Shown piece after piece: positions 20,850 to 33,579 of a DNA stretch of 64,000 bases. The stretch covers positions 9,830,301 to 9,894,300 of the forward strand of contig CM030848.1 of the NCBI GenBank assembly GCA_018105865.1, written 5' to 3'. The notes below the pieces were generated by a model, which ran no database searches, was not told the DNA's origin, and worked only from the letters and a program-made list of their open reading frames with translations. The stretch is from Metaphire vulgaris. Taxonomy: Eukaryota; Annelida; Clitellata; Crassiclitellata; Megascolecidae. Within the stretch, counting starts at the first letter, position 1. Each line of letters begins with the position of its first letter. Position numbers and translations under genes: made by a program.

Positions 20850-20920
20850 TGGTTTTCACACAGGCTAACTTAGCCTCCTAAACTACTTTAAATCACATTA
20901 TAGTTATTATTAATTTTAAA
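20850..20920 (+). repeat. LINE-type 3' hairpin
   Basis: GTGGTTTTCACACAGGCTAA, TTAGCCTCCTAAACTACTTT and an ATT-rich tail. AGGCTAA/TTAGCCT can pair. Confidence 0.75.
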
Positions 20921-21011
20921 AAATAATTTTCTCCACAGCTGTAAAGTCCCACCCACTGACCCTGTGGATTAAATGACCCTGCACGAATGACCCCACCCTT
21001 GGCTATAGCTA

Positions 21012-22718
21012 CAGCTGTGTGAAAAAGTCCTGCACGCTTGAGATTTTATACTATTTTCTTCTGTTCTCTTGGTTTCTCTTAGTATCTTTCTCAAAAGAAC
21101 TCTCCATATATCAATATTTATGTGTGATTTCATATGGAAACCCATTTTAGAGTAATGTTATTAATTGCAAATCAAGCTTGATTTGGTTTTCAACAAGAAT
21201 ATATGCAAACTGTAAGCACAGCTGTAGTTTTGGTCAATTTAGGATTTAAATCAACAATGCAGCACGCTTGACCAATCAAAGATTGTGTAAGCTATCTGAA
21301 AGCAGCCAATCAGCGCCATCGATTTGGCTATATATAGGTCTTCAAACGCACGAAATTTCTATTTCTATTTGGCTTCTGGCTAAGGATTAAGGCCTTTGCG
21401 TTCACCAGCATTGAGCAGCGGCATCACATCATTGTACTCCATGAAGAAGGCTATTCTTCTACAGAAATAGCTAAGAGGGTGAAGTGTCATCGCACCACAG
21501 TGAGCAGAATGATTGAAAATATAAACAGAATAGTTCTGTTGATGACAGGCACCGCTCTGGTACACCAAGGAAATCCAAGCGTCAAGACTGGACTCTGAGA
21601 CACATTTAAATGAACAACAGAAAGTTGACTTCACCACAAATCACTAGGATCTGGGGTGAAAGATGCAGTGTAGAGGTGTGCACCAGCATTATGCATAAAC
21701 TGCTTGCCAAAGGTCTAAGGCTAGAAGTAAACCCTTCTTAACAGACCATTACCAAGCATGCAGACTTGCTTGGGCATAGAAGCATGCCAACTGGACTCCT
21801 GATCAATGGGGAAAGGTCATCTCCAGTGATGAAAGCAATTTCTACTTGACTGGAAATCAGTGTAACAAGTATGTCAGGAGATTTCCAGGTGAAGAATTCA
21901 AACAGTACTGCCTGAATCTCTCTGTCAAGCATCCACTGCATGTCATGATATGGGGATGCATAGCATCTGGTGTTGGTCGGATAAAGATAATCCAGAGAAT
22001 GACGAATGCCAAGCAGTACACGGAAGTCCTGGAAAGTACTCTGCTTCCTTCAGTTCATCAACTTGTGAGGAAGGACTTCTTCTTCCAGGATGCCAATGCT
22101 CTTTTGCCATCGAGCCAAATCCGTGCAATAGTGCATAGAATTCGTCTTCTCGACTGGCCAGCTCAGAGCCCGGATCTGAACCCCATTGAGAATGTGTGGT
22201 CCAAAATTGGCTATGAAATCAGTAAAAATCATCCAACAAATAAGAGGGAGCTGATTGAAGCCATATTGAAGCCTGGCATCATATTGTAACCAAAGATTCA
22301 TTCATAAAGTGATCCACACGATGCCAAAGTGATGCCGCCTGGTAATAAGCAATAAGGGATGGCTAATCTGATATTAAAACCATTTTTGTGTTTTAAAGGT
22401 CCTTTTCAGGGCCATCAAACAACTAAAAGTAAAAACAAATAGCATAGGCCCCAGATAAACTTTAAAGTTTAAAAAAATTATGCCATGTCAACAATTTTGC
22501 AAACTTACCACTTTTATGAAGCCATGCTCCAAAGGTGACAGTATACACTAAACACCACCCAATCACACAATAATTAGTAAATTCTTACCAAAAACATCAA
22601 TACCTATTGAAATATAATGAGATTTGCATATTCTAAATCATTAATGGTCATTCAGAGACTCGTAAAAGACAAAAACTCCCAAAATCCAATAAGCGTGCAG
22701 GACTTTTTCACACAGCTG
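21012..22718 (+). mobile_element. Tc1-type transposon with decayed transposase
   Basis: The inverted ends CAGCTGTGTGAAAAAGTCCT and AGGACTTTTTCACACAGCTG are flanked by TA on both sides, giving 1707 bp. Inside, plus-strand fragments resemble Tc1 transposase: a helix-turn-helix-like stretch near 21413-21530 (STEIAKRVKCHRTTVSRMI), a first-Asp region near 21800-21860 (VISSDESNFYLTG), and a longer fragment at 21846-22289 with MIWGCIASGVG, FQDANALLP and WPAQSPDLNPIENVW. Frame shifts and stops separate these parts, so it cannot make an intact enzyme. Confidence 0.9.
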
Positions 22719-22719
22719 T

Positions 22720-23690
22720 ACTTTATACTAAGATTAAGTGCCTAGGAATAAAGAACTACTGTACTTCGGTCCTGTTTTTGAAAGCACTACAGAAATTAAC
22801 GACATTTTACTTACTTACTTTACTTACTTATATTAAGCATAAAATGTCTGAAATAAAGTGGGAGGCAAGAAAGCAGGGATCACACAATTTGCATTCCTTG
22901 TTCTCCTCATATGCTAGATAACCAAAGTCAAACACAAGTAAAGGTCATTCTACCCTGCTAATTCCCACCTCATATTACTGTTAATCACTATTTAAGAATG
23001 GCAAAGACACGTAACAAGTGGAGGATAAAATAATGTTTTCGATTTACTGTTTCTTGTGTTAAAGAACATATTTTTCTAAAGTTTCACACATTCAATCTAA
23101 TCTTTTAAAATCACATCTTTTTATTTTTAATTTTTCTGAATTTGCTGTTTTTCTGCAAACCAATATTTACTGTTATCATTAATCTAATCACACCAGATAA
23201 CAAAACAAAAGACAGGCTAGAAAAGTTCTGTAGAAACCAGCAGAAATGCATTCATCATCTTTATCTTTAGCTTATCATCTCAAATATTACATAAGATGGA
23301 AAATAATATAAATCTGATGGTTGTCATTCCACAGGATGCTAAAATCTTAATAAAATAATTATCAATGTCATTTCACAAGAATTAATGAAACTAAATTTGA
23401 AAAGTAACGACAATATTGTGTATATATATCGATATATATATAGCATATATTGTTAATATATTTAGAGTATATTGATATCCAAATCCTGCTACTATTTATA
23501 GGCTCTGTTATTGAAGCATAACTAATGTAGAATGCTTTTAACTAACAGCCTATGGAATTTCTAATGCAGCATTCACTAGAAGCCCTGTTGCTACTGGACA
23601 TCATAATTTTGGACAACATGCATATGAGTAAACATTTGGTCACACCAATTTAGCCACTCAGATGCTCATGCTACATATGCGTTAAGAAAA
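22720..23690. other. 3' side of FBXW9, last exon not located
   Basis: AT-rich. A final FBXW9 exon would be expected on the minus strand below 23698, but I could not recognise its WD-repeat ending here. Confidence 0.35.
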
Positions 23691-23697
23691 GTCTCAC

Positions 23698-26600
23698 TTC
23701 TGCAACTTCAGATGTCATTTCAGTTAAGTTGACAATCAATCCAGGATTGAGATTGGGTTCAAGCACTTTAACAGTCTTATCTGTTGAGCAGGTAATCAAT
23801 ACACCAGGGGTATGGATTATTCCAGTCACCTTCTGAGCGTGTCCAACATTGTACGTCTGAACGGGACAAAATGCAGTTTCTTAATTTCCAAAAACAATCA
23901 TTAAACAATTCCTTAATAACAGAATGCAGTTTTGTAATAGTTCAGCAACATGACAGAAAACAGTTGATTCATTGCACATTTTCAATTGAGCAGATATGCT
24001 TTGATATAATATCTGGATCTCCAGTTTCTCAATAATGAATTAAAATGACGTGTCAGGAAATTCATAAAATCAGTCAGAGCGCACAATGTGACATTCACCT
24101 TTACTAGTCTGAGGTCTCAGGATTTTTACCACTGCTCCTCATTTTTACCACTACAAAAAACCACCTTTGTCACCAACCCACAGCTGGCCATCATCCTGCT
24201 CAAACATCCAACGTTGTTACTTCTGACAAAGCTGCAGTTTTCAACAATTACCAAAATGACATGTCAGAACAATTCCATACAAGAAGAAACATCGACATTC
24301 ATCATCAGAACCGTAGCTAGAGTATTTGGTGCCCAGGGCAAGGCATAAATATTTTGCCCCAAAAGTTTTAAAACTGGCGATGACCAATTCAAGTTTTTTG
24401 CACTACAGAACAATTATCAGAAGAAACATGACATTGCAGAGCCAGTAAAGTAGGGCAGGCATAAATAAGCGGGGAAAAACTGGCAATGACCTTCTTTTTT
24501 CTTATCAGACAATACGACTTTGCTGGTAAAGTAACCCTTAACTGTGTATTTAACTGTAGCTCAATGTAAAATGGACAGATATATCCGGGATCCCCAGTTA
24601 AGGTGTTAACATTTTAAAACTCCTATCATGAATAAAATCAACCATGGCTTCAGGTGCCCCTTCAAGACAGCAACCCGGGGCAGCTTGCCCCCGCACCCTC
24701 CTAGCTATGGCTCTGTTCATCATTCTTCATAAGCAGTGTTTATTCTAGCCACCTTGACATTGGGGGGGGGATTTTGAAATGTTTAGGGGACAAGGTCTGA
24801 GTCTCCACACTTTTTGGGGATTTCCATCCCCCCAGCCAACATATAAAAAATTTTGGAGGGTAATTTTAAAACTTTGGGGGAGGGGAAATTCCCCCTCCCC
24901 AGATGGAAGGCCTAGAATAAACACTGCTTCATAAAGGACAAATGGCAACTGACAAACAGTTCAGTAGAGAAGTCAATATAAACATGTTTGCCTGCAATCC
25001 ACTCACTTTCTGTTTCTTTACTACAGCACCAGTGTGTCTCCTGTCATAGAGTGCAACTGTTGAATCTTCACTGCCAGTCATGACGTAGTTGTCGTTCGCT
25101 AAGAGGCATAAGATTGGTTTGCTGTGGTAACGGTTCTTGCTCAGGACCCCAGCTAGACGAGGATCAAACTGGTAGACGTTCTTGTCGTAGCCACCAGCAA
25201 TGTACAGATTTGATTCAAAGTGAGAACACAGGATCGCCGAATTCGCCCTGAAATATATAAAAATCTAATACGACAATACAAGCAATCTTTAAAGATTTAT
25301 AAATTCAACAAGAACAATTGGCATATTGCATTGGTATCTGTTGCAATCTGTAATTCCGAGATATCATCAAAGAGCTTGTGCGGTTAAATGACCCTTCAGA
25401 GACAAAACTTTATTTACAATCAGGGTATGATTTGTGACCTGGAGCAGTGGGGGGGGATATGTCGAGCTTCGGGGATGTAGTTGTTGGGGAAGTGTAGCAG
25501 TGGGGAAGATGTAGTGGTGGGGGATGCAGTTGGGCAGTGGGGGGGGAAGAATCCCCCTTCCCCCCTACAAATCGCGCCCTGTTTACAATGCTTCATAAAA
25601 TGCATTGCCCAAGAACACTGAATGAACAGATCGAGTCTTGGCAGCAGAAACTCAGCTGCCAAAAAATCAGACAAGTTTGATCCAAACTTTGCTTCATGTA
25701 TTTGAGCCATTGTTGGCAAATCCCAGAATCTGATTCGAGTGTCCCAGGATCCAGTAGACAGGGTTCTGTCAAAAGAATTGATAGTCCATATCCAGCCCTG
25801 TAAAACATTGAAACATTATTGCAGACAAATTATAAAACCATACATCTATCACAAAAAAACATCACAAAAGCAACATTTTGGAAGCTGTCCATTATTTATG
25901 TCAACAATTTTGGACAACTTTTGACCTCCTACTCCCTTGTCAACAACTGTCAACTTTCAGTGACTCCCCCTATAATTATGTCAAAAACTGGTGACACCCC
26001 CCCCCCACTAAGACCAGTGATGGGTCCCCTAAAAAGTTTAGAAGGCTATTATTTTTGCAGCAATGAGACCTTTTTCCTTTCTTCTGTTCATCAAGTGTCA
26101 TAATGTGGTGGTGATGACTTTTTTTGCTTGCCAGGTTTTTTAATATTGTAATAAAAAGTATTCCATAAAAGTTCCTATTTTTTATCATTTGTAAAAAATT
26201 AAATAATTGACGTCAACTTCTCTTGACCCCCCCCCCTGTCAACAACTGTCAAACTTTTTCAAACCATCCCCTAATTTGTTGACATAATTAATGGACAGCC
26301 CCTTGGCCAGAAGAACTGCTATTTTGGAGATCATGCAACCCTACGCAACTGATGCAAAACGCAGTTTACCAAAATTAAATCAAATTAGAAACAACTATAG
26401 CATACAAAAATTAAAGCCAAAGAATGTTATAACTCGTATTCTGTTAGGTTCTTACATCATGGGCATTATCCTTGCAAAATATTCTGCATGAAACAGATGA
26501 ACTTTCGTCTTCTTTTTTCAGTTTAGTCACATCAAGGATATTCAGGTAACGGTCTCGAGACCCAACTGCAAGCAAGTTTCCAGTCTACAAAAAAATTAAC

Positions 26601-29600
26601 AAAACAAATAGTCTACTGATATCTACTGATAATCTACTGAATTACTTTATTGATCATAAAGTTTCTTAAAGTTTATCTTATCTTATCCTATCTAATAGTG
26701 TAAAAGCACAACCCGTTAAATCGCCCAGCCCATATTTTCATGAAGAATAACTTCAAAACTAAAATGCAAGAAAGAATTTATTTTTTGATGCACAATTAAA
26801 GTAATACTATTTTGATGCATCTGGTTCCTGCGTTACACAAGAAGAAAGTCTCAATGAGGCCACTTTTGACCTCAGTGGTACATCTAGGGTTAATTAGTGG
26901 CCTTTCAATTTAAATCAATGGTAGAACTGAAGTTCAAGATAACATGTGTGCAGAAGTATTGATCAAAAAAGCAAAATATGACACAAATCAGAGGTTGTTC
27001 TAAGCATTTGTTTGTTTTGTGAGAAGATAGCACTTACATTGTTAAGAAGTGACGGGTTGTCAGACATGGATGCATTATAATATCTCTTGTGGCTAAGAGC
27101 AAATCATCTTGTTTGGTCCAAACAAATCAAAAGAAATTAAAGAAAGTTCAGGAAAATCCAGAATTACACTTTAATCACAGTCTGCAGTTACATGGATCTG
27201 GTATTTATAAACTCCATTGGTTTTTTAGCAAAATCATAAACAGTTTTGATCTTTGGTAGGAGCAAACAGTTTCCTCACAATAATACAGTAGAACTTTGTT
27301 ATAATGTACTTTGTGGGTCTGTAAAATTTAGTACAATATAAATGAGGTATGTTATATCCAATATCATCCCATATGGCAGCGCATCACATGGGGCCGTACA
27401 TTGCGGTTTTTATAACCGAGTACACATTATAACCGAGTCCATTATAACAAAGTTCTACTGTATTACAGCTTTATTTTACTGATATCCTAGGCAATTGCCA
27501 TATAAAAACTCAGAAACATAATGCCACATTTATAAAAATTGATTCCTATTTGAAAATTCTCACAATGTGCTAATGGAACAATAACAAATATTGGTATCAC
27601 GACAATTAATCCCGCAACACTTAATACCATGACATTTAGTCCCAGACATATAAAATCCCCCCCTCCCGACAGAAAATCCCGTGACACTTAATGCCACGAC
27701 ACTTAATCCCCCACCAAACGTGACAACATTGAAGAAAACATGTACAGGTCCACTTTCAGCTGGCTAGTGCCAGGCCTCCACGTTTATTGAAAATAAAGAA
27801 TTGTATAAACACAAGGACAAAGAATCCTATACACGCAAGGAAACTGCATACGATGACAAATCTTAAATATTTAGCTAATCTCTGGTACAAAGTCCAACAA
27901 ATAATGTCCATATGTGGGTACTCAAGGGATTAGGTGTCATGGTATTAAGTGTTGCGGGATTATCTGTCAGTGGGTTTACAGCCGTCTAAAACTGAGGTCC
28001 ATTAAGTGTCATGGATTCCAAATATTGTTTCCAAACTAATTTCACTAAAGCAAAAATATTTATAAAACTCAGATATTAGAAACTCCTCAAAACCTATTCT
28101 TTGGAATGCATTAATTCAGCCATACTGACTACAAAGAGTCCAATCAAGATGCTTCCTAAACTTGGCTAAATTTATGAAAACTCATTTCTTGAGACTTTTA
28201 TCAGTGTTAAAATGCGCTACCAATGGGCTTTGAAAACTTTTCGTTCATGTTTTCATTCCAGACAGAGCCATACACACAATATAACAAAACCTATTTATCT
28301 TTAGTGAATGGTCTAGTGCTGCCAATGTCCATGACTGAAAGATCATCAAATAATTAATTATAGTTCAAAAATTCCAAAGTTTATTATTTTCAAAATAATT
28401 TCATAAAACAAACAATATTTATAAAACTCAGATATTAGAAACTCCTGAAAAACTGCATTTAAATAATTTGGAAACTAAAGGGAGAAGAGGAGAAAGAATT
28501 AATTCAGTAATACTGTGAACCAGTAAGCTTATACTAAATATGGCATGTTCCAATTGACAACTATGTTTATAAATACCCAAAACTTGGCTGGAAACAGATT
28601 ATGATAAGTGATATGCACACTTGAGCAAAAAAATTTATCACTATGTTAAAATGCAGAATCTGACCAATTTTGAGGGCACTGAAAAGTTTCTTTAAATTTA
28701 TGGAGGGATTTAATTTTTCTTAGTTTCATTAGATAGAGAGCCATACACACAATATAACAAAACCTATTTATCTTTAGTGAATGGTCTAGAGCTGCCAATG
28801 TCCATGACTGAAAGATCATCAAATAATTAATCATAGTTAATTATTAACAGTCATTAATATTAATACAATTAATTACTGGATAATGACAAACCAAAATCAA
28901 ATTATTCAAAATGATCCAACTACCTCCACAAGATGCACGGTGTCAACGGCACCATAGAGACCGTGCTCGAAAACAAAGTAATCAAATTTCGTTGCAACAT
29001 TTGACCAATAAAAGAATTCTAATTCTCGTTTGATGCACGCCTCTTTCCAGTCGAACATCTCCGGATCTTTAGCTACGGCAGAAAAATTACCAATCAGAAT
29101 TACTATCATGACTGCTTCAATAATTAACATAAAGAATCAATAAAGCATCTGCAAATTTTGATTAGATTACTCTTGTGGCCATTTATTGAAAAGAGTCACT
29201 TACGGCATATAAGTTATAGCATACTGCTACAATACATATTTAGATTATGATAAATAAATATCAAATCTAACAATTCATAAAAACAATCTGCTGTTTTGCT
29301 TTCACAAAACTAACAATAAACTGATTAAAGTTACAAATTTTACTAGGAATGACTTCTAGGAATTATATCTCAAACTGGAGATTTAAATGATACTGAATTA
29401 TTAACTCATTTTTCTTCAATCAGTCATTAAATTTATGCTCTATTTTCAGTATTAAACTAAAGATATCAAATACTGCAACTGTCATCCCTTTCACTCACTC
29501 CATAAACTCATAATATCTTTCAACAATAAAGAGCAAAATATCAAACAGTTCAATAATAAACATCTATAAATGTATCTGGCATAACCTGCATAAACTTTCA

Positions 29601-30275
29601 CAAGAAGCCAACATCTTATGCTGTTTGTACACCCATTTTCACTGTTCTCAATGCCAGAGCAAGAATGGCATATCAATATTTCCTCACAATGTACCGGTTT
29701 TAAGCATAAATGTTTGTCTATCTTCAACTTATGCTATGGATAATATGCCTTTGACAGCTGATTTCATCATACAGATACACTGACCTGGTAGTGCTGGATA
29801 TTCCTTGGGCCATCTTCGTCGAATCCTTGACTTCCAGAAGTTCACATCGTCAAAGAGATCCCTGAATGAGCTGCAGACCTTGCTCAGTGTGGAAACTATA
29901 AATTCACTGTCAAGATATGAGACAATATGCAAAATAATTTCATAAGGGAGGAAATCCAAAGTTACGACGCTTTCAAAGGCATCGTCTTTCAAGTCCAAGC
30001 TCAGTGTGGAAGAACCATTGTCGTAGCAGTTAAAATGATTTCTTCTATTGGCACTTTTGTCACTTTCATTACAGTTTCAGATGGCCATACCTCTCTGAAT
30101 CAACTTCCTTCACTAAAGCGCCATCTGAAAGTGCACTTGGCTCGTTGGTTTTTGGGTCTTCCTTGGAATTGCAGCGTGGAATGATGTTCAATTGGTGCAG
30201 ATTTAATTCAATAATGTCATCGTTTTTGAGAGTGACGTCTGAATTTCTTTCTTCATTTACTCCAGATTTTGCCAT
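23698..30275 (-). CDS. FBXW9: F-box and WD40-repeat protein 9 (one exon damaged)
   Basis: Substrate adaptor of an SCF ubiquitin ligase: the F-box binds Skp1 and the WD40 propeller binds targets. Minus-strand coding exons are 30091-30275 (start ATG), 29785-29999 (F-box, about residues 76-115, TLDFLPYEIILHIVSYLD), 28924-29072 (DPEMFDWKEAC), 26456-26584 (LLAVGSRDRYLNILDV), 25688-25797 (GWIWTINSFDRTLSTGSWDT), 25007-25247 (NLYIAGGYDKNVYQFDP, MTGSEDSTVALYDRR) and 23698-23856 (NVGHAQKVTGI, CSTDKTVKV). Splice phases agree through the sixth exon, and the order matches vertebrate FBXW9. The blade expected between the last two exons is seen only as a fragment at 24154-24201 with frame breaks. The last exon is missing from view. 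Donor GTTTGG at the fifth exon is weak. Confidence 0.85.
24154..24237 (-). pseudogene. Broken FBXW9 WD-repeat exon
   Basis: The minus strand reads EQDDGQLWVGDKGGFL, closely matching the FBXW9 blade with the QLWxGDxxGLL pattern. Upstream it runs into stops unless the frame shifts, and a TAG follows directly after a run of T. No phase-matching donor is visible. It is either a real lesion or a homopolymer sequencing error. Confidence 0.5.
24535..24605. mobile_element. About 71-bp piggyBac-type MITE
   Basis: The ends are CCCTTAACTG and CAGTTAAGGTG, followed by TTAA; the left flank is GTAA, probably a mutated TTAA. The centre holds AATGTAAAATGGACAG and ATATATCCGGGATCCC. It is a sibling of 57877-57948. 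Confidence 0.7.
24734..24926. mobile_element. hAT-type MITE, TTATTCTAG subfamily
   Basis: Begins CAGTGTTTATTCTAGCC and ends CCTAGAATAAACACTG. Flanks are TTCATAAG and TTCATAAA. It sits in an FBXW9 intron. Confidence 0.8.
25421..25581. mobile_element. hAT-type MITE, family B
   Basis: The ends are CAGGGTATGATTTGTGACC and ACAAATCGCGCCCTG. Perfect 8-bp duplications TTTACAAT flank it. Close sibling of 1988-2160. Confidence 0.9.
25886..26296. mobile_element. Non-autonomous element with GTCCATTA...TATGTCAAC ends
   Basis: The left arm TGTCCATTATTTATGTCAAC pairs with the right arm TTGACATAATTAATGGACA. The interior has repeated TTGTCAACAACTGTCAA and a motif GATGACTTTTTTTGCTTGCC near 26112. A related copy starts near 32188. 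Confidence 0.65.
27286..27460. mobile_element. pogo/Tigger-type MITE
   Basis: The ends are CAGTAGAACTTTGTTATAA and TTATAACAAAGTTCTACTG. TA lies on both sides. Located in an FBXW9 intron. Confidence 0.85.
27594..28015. repeat. Iterated-phrase inverted repeat (CACTTAATCCC type)
   Basis: The left part has several phrases such as GACACTTAATGCCACGACAC, ATTAATCCCG and CATTTAGTCCC. The right part has the complements GGGATTAGGTGTCATGG, TATTAAGTGTTGCGGGATTA and TTAAGTGTCATGG. Its architecture parallels 51862-52008. Confidence 0.65.
28022..28835. repeat. Local duplication in an FBXW9 intron
   Basis: ACACAATATAACAAAACCTA with about 100 bp of flanking sequence occurs at about 28264-28360 and again at 28737-28834. 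TTTATAAAACTCAGATATTA also occurs twice (28059 and 28420). Confidence 0.8.
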
Positions 30276-30289
30276 TTTTCTGATTATAA

Positions 30290-31240
30290 TATTCTAAGCT
30301 AATGTCAGTTTCCTTCTTCTCCAATTCCAGTGAATTTTCTCCAACAACCTCAATCTTCTTTATGAGATTAGATGAATTCTGCTAGCGGGCCCATCCACCC
30401 AACCTGTTATCAGTTGCTCTAAAACAACACTCAAGCTGTATAATAAGAATAAAAATCATGCAAACATTTTATAATGTAGTGTTATATTGGTCGTGATATT
30501 CTGAATCATCTCAAACATATAGACAAACTGATCAATTTTACTGAGATACCGCTGAGCTAAATGTAAGCATAAGGTTCCCTAACATCATCACACATAAATA
30601 AAATGCTAAAAGCAGAATTTTAAAAATTACAATATTACCTACCAAACCTACTAGTGATAATACTGATAATCGTATTGTCAGTGCACTAATGAAAGCTGAA
30701 TAATACCACAGCCAGCACAGAAAGTTCACTTCAGGGATAATGACGGTTGACTGAGAATTACCGGTATGCAAAAATAAAGCATGAGTCATGACTGATTCAT
30801 ACAATATACCTTATACGCGCGCATATATATATAATATATCTATAATGTAAGCAGTACTACTGCAGTATTACCTTCTAAAGCGCTTTTTATAGTTCTTTTT
30901 AATCATTTGTACGCCGTCAGCATAATATTATATGCTATGAAACAACTACTAGGACTTTTTGATATACTAGCTATGAACGTTCAGAGCACTTGTCCGCTGA
31001 ATTACTGTCAAATTAATCAAGAAAATTATCATATGTCAAAAAATAAACTTAGGCAAAAAGCTTTTTAAAATACTGTAAAATCAACAATTAAAATCCCGTG
31101 TTTACATTTTTCTTCTTTTTATCAATGCGAGGGGTCTTACCCATTCTTACCGTAGTTACAGACTTTGAGTCAGAGACAGTGTTGCCGTTGCCGTTTTAGA
31201 AATATTTGAACGTAATTAAGATAGGAGAGTACTTGTCTAG
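30290..31240. other. Intergenic, FBXW9 upstream side
   Basis: Lies 5' of the FBXW9 start. No TATA box or CpG island is evident. AT-rich with an ATATAT run near 30824-30840. Confidence 0.35.
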
Positions 31241-31242
31241 AG

Positions 31243-31372
31243 CAGTGCTCGAATTGTGAGAAAATGAAAGGGGGGTCATGGCGGTAACTTTTAACCCCAG
31301 TAACCAGTAACCAGTAAAGGTTGTAAACGTAAGGGTCTAAGATAGGGGGCTGAGATTAGCAATTGAGCTCTG
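31243..31372. mobile_element. 130-bp hAT-type MITE
   Basis: The ends are CAGTGCTCGAATTG and CAATTGAGCTCTG. Perfect 8-bp duplications GTCTAGAG flank it. The interior has tandem CCAGTAA units. Confidence 0.9.
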
Positions 31373-31379
31373 GTCTAGA

Positions 31380-32180
31380 GTTTAATCTCGAACATTAATT
31401 TATAGTTAATTAAGTTTAAGATACGTCTACTGGATCATATTGATTCAGCCACGGCAGCAGAAGTATTATATTGCGTCTGTATTTGGGATTGATTTCCTGT
31501 GAGTGTGTTGGACTAACCCATATTGGAGATTTATGCGCTCGTGTTGTAGTCCTCTAGGAATGTAGGTAAGGCATCTCTAATTTCCCTATAGTTATCGAAG
31601 TAAAACGTAACTGAACTTCTACTGAAGCGTATATAAAACTACTCCACCTTGAAATTTGAAAATCTATAGCGACCTAGATTCTAAGTCCTTAGGGCGGGAG
31701 ATTTACCGGGATAGTATGTTTTGTATTTATTTACTTATATTAATATTTATGTTATCAGTATAGAATTAGACAATGTTATATGTCACCGTATACTTATCAA
31801 TGGCTTATCATGGGGTTGGGAACTTGGGATTAATTCCAGTCTGGCGGTTTAGTGGGTGGGAAGGACTTATTGCTTAGATCCTAAATGATCTCATCAGAGT
31901 AGCCTGAATAGGTAGCAGCTATGGACAAGTCGGCCATGTGTCTATTAAGGTGATAAAGGTGAAAATAAATATAGTGATAGTACAGACGTATAATTAGGCA
32001 TAAATTTGGATGTAAAATAGAATATGGTTGCTCTGGCAGTCAAAATCATCACGCAGTTAGTACGGCCTCATCTAGAATGCTGTATTCAGGCATCAGGCAT
32101 GGAATCCAGTTTTGAAAAAACCTAAAGTTTTTTGAAAGAGTGCAAAGACGAGCAACAAAGATGGTCAATGGATGCCATCA
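31380..32180. other. No feature recognised
   Basis: Intergenic between FBXW9 and NUDT1. Only short unconserved frames are present. Confidence 0.35.
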
Positions 32181-32187
32181 TTTGGGA

Positions 32188-32515
32188 CTGTCCATTAATT
32201 ATGTCAACAATTTTTGGGCAAATTTTGACCCCCTCGACCTTGTAAACAACTGTCAACTTTCAGTTACCCCCACCATAATTATGTCAAAAACTTTTGACCC
32301 CCTCCCCAAGATCAATGGCAGGTCCCAATAACAAGGTTAATATTTTTGCGGTGATGACCATCTTTCCCATTTTGTTGCTCATCGAGTGTCAAAATGTGGT
32401 GTCAAAACCTTTTGCCATGTTTTTTTCCATTGATAAGCAGTATTCCATGAAATTTCCTATTTTTATTATTTGTAAACAGTGCCATATGACGTCAATTCAT
32501 TAATTTAGTCAACAA
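32188..32515. mobile_element. Element related to 25886-26296
   Basis: Starts GACTGTCCATTAATTATGTC and shares CAACTGTCAACTTTCAGT and ATAATTATGTCAAAAACT with the 26-kb copy. The right end is unclear. Confidence 0.5.
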
Positions 32516-32775
32516 GAGGCTTTTCAAATGCAAATTGTCTAAGAAGAGGGTGGGACCAAGAAAGAAAATTTTTTAGTGCAAGAGATGTGGACAAATGAAA
32601 TGCAAATTGTTAAGAAGAGAGGGTGGGACCAAGGTGGAGATGTGACAAAGTAGAACCAGTAAAAGGATTCAAAGGTTAGCTGGTAAAGCTAGGTTACTGA
32701 ACATAGAGTGGTGTTCACACAGGCTAACTTAGCCTCCTAAACCACCATTATTATTATTATTATTATTATTATTAA
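32515..32775 (+). mobile_element. CR1/L2-like LINE 3' end with hairpin and (ATT)n tail
   Basis: Shares AAGAGGGTGGGACCAAGAAA and ATTCAAAGGTTA with the 18-kb copy. It then reads GTTCACACAGGCTAACTTAG and CCTCCTAAACCACC, followed by an (ATT)n tail. Confidence 0.7.
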
Positions 32776-32859
32776 ACTTACTAATGAAGAATTAGCTAAG
32801 ACCTGGTTTCAGATTAATAAGATACAAAGTATTTTTTTATACCCTCCAGTAACACTCAG

Positions 32860-33115
32860 ATGGTCGACACTACACTACGATCATCGTCCTTTCTAGACTT
32901 TGTTGTCCCTACCCTAGGAGATCATACCTTCTCACGAGGCGGACCACTTGTATGGAATACTATGATTTACTATCCTGCCAGAATTCAGAAGGATCAAAGA
33001 CTGGCCCATTTTTAAAAACAGACTGAAAAATCATCTATTTTGGGAGTCATAACCTTTGTAAAGCTCCTTTGTCTTTGGCTCTGCTATGCTTATGGCGCTA
33101 TATAAATAGTCCAGT
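32860..33115 (+). mobile_element. LINE RT C-terminal fragment
   Basis: Plus-strand text includes GDHTFSRGGPLVWNTM, the conserved C-terminal WN block of CR1-like reverse transcriptases, followed by stops. It resembles the 40.9-41.2 kb LINE. Confidence 0.55.
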
Positions 33116-33579
33116 ATAAATAATCCAGTATACAGGGTGTCTCTTAATCTCAATCAAATAATTTAATTCTTTTTACCCCAAGCACATACCTGCTCCCTCA
33201 AATTTCCCAAAATATAGATGTAGAACACAGGATGTCCCCCTCTAAATTGAATTCCTGGATTTTATCCTGTTATTATCTACATTTGATCCAGATGACTTTT
33301 TGTTGATGAATTTGGGTTCCTTTTGGATTTGGGGTACCATTGACTGATGCCTTTGTGCATTATAATGTCTGCTATTAGTGCATTTCATCATTTCAATAGC
33401 AGTAGCATTGTCATTATTTTTATTTTTGTTGTTGATGCTTCTGTCAAATTGCAGGGAGACACAAAATGGCTACCGGTATTATTCAGCTAATAATAATAAT
33501 TGTAAAGCCTTCTAAAAGCATGTTGATTCATAACTTTTTGCTTTCTTAACATTATCTTAATGTTATCTTTGACAGGAAA

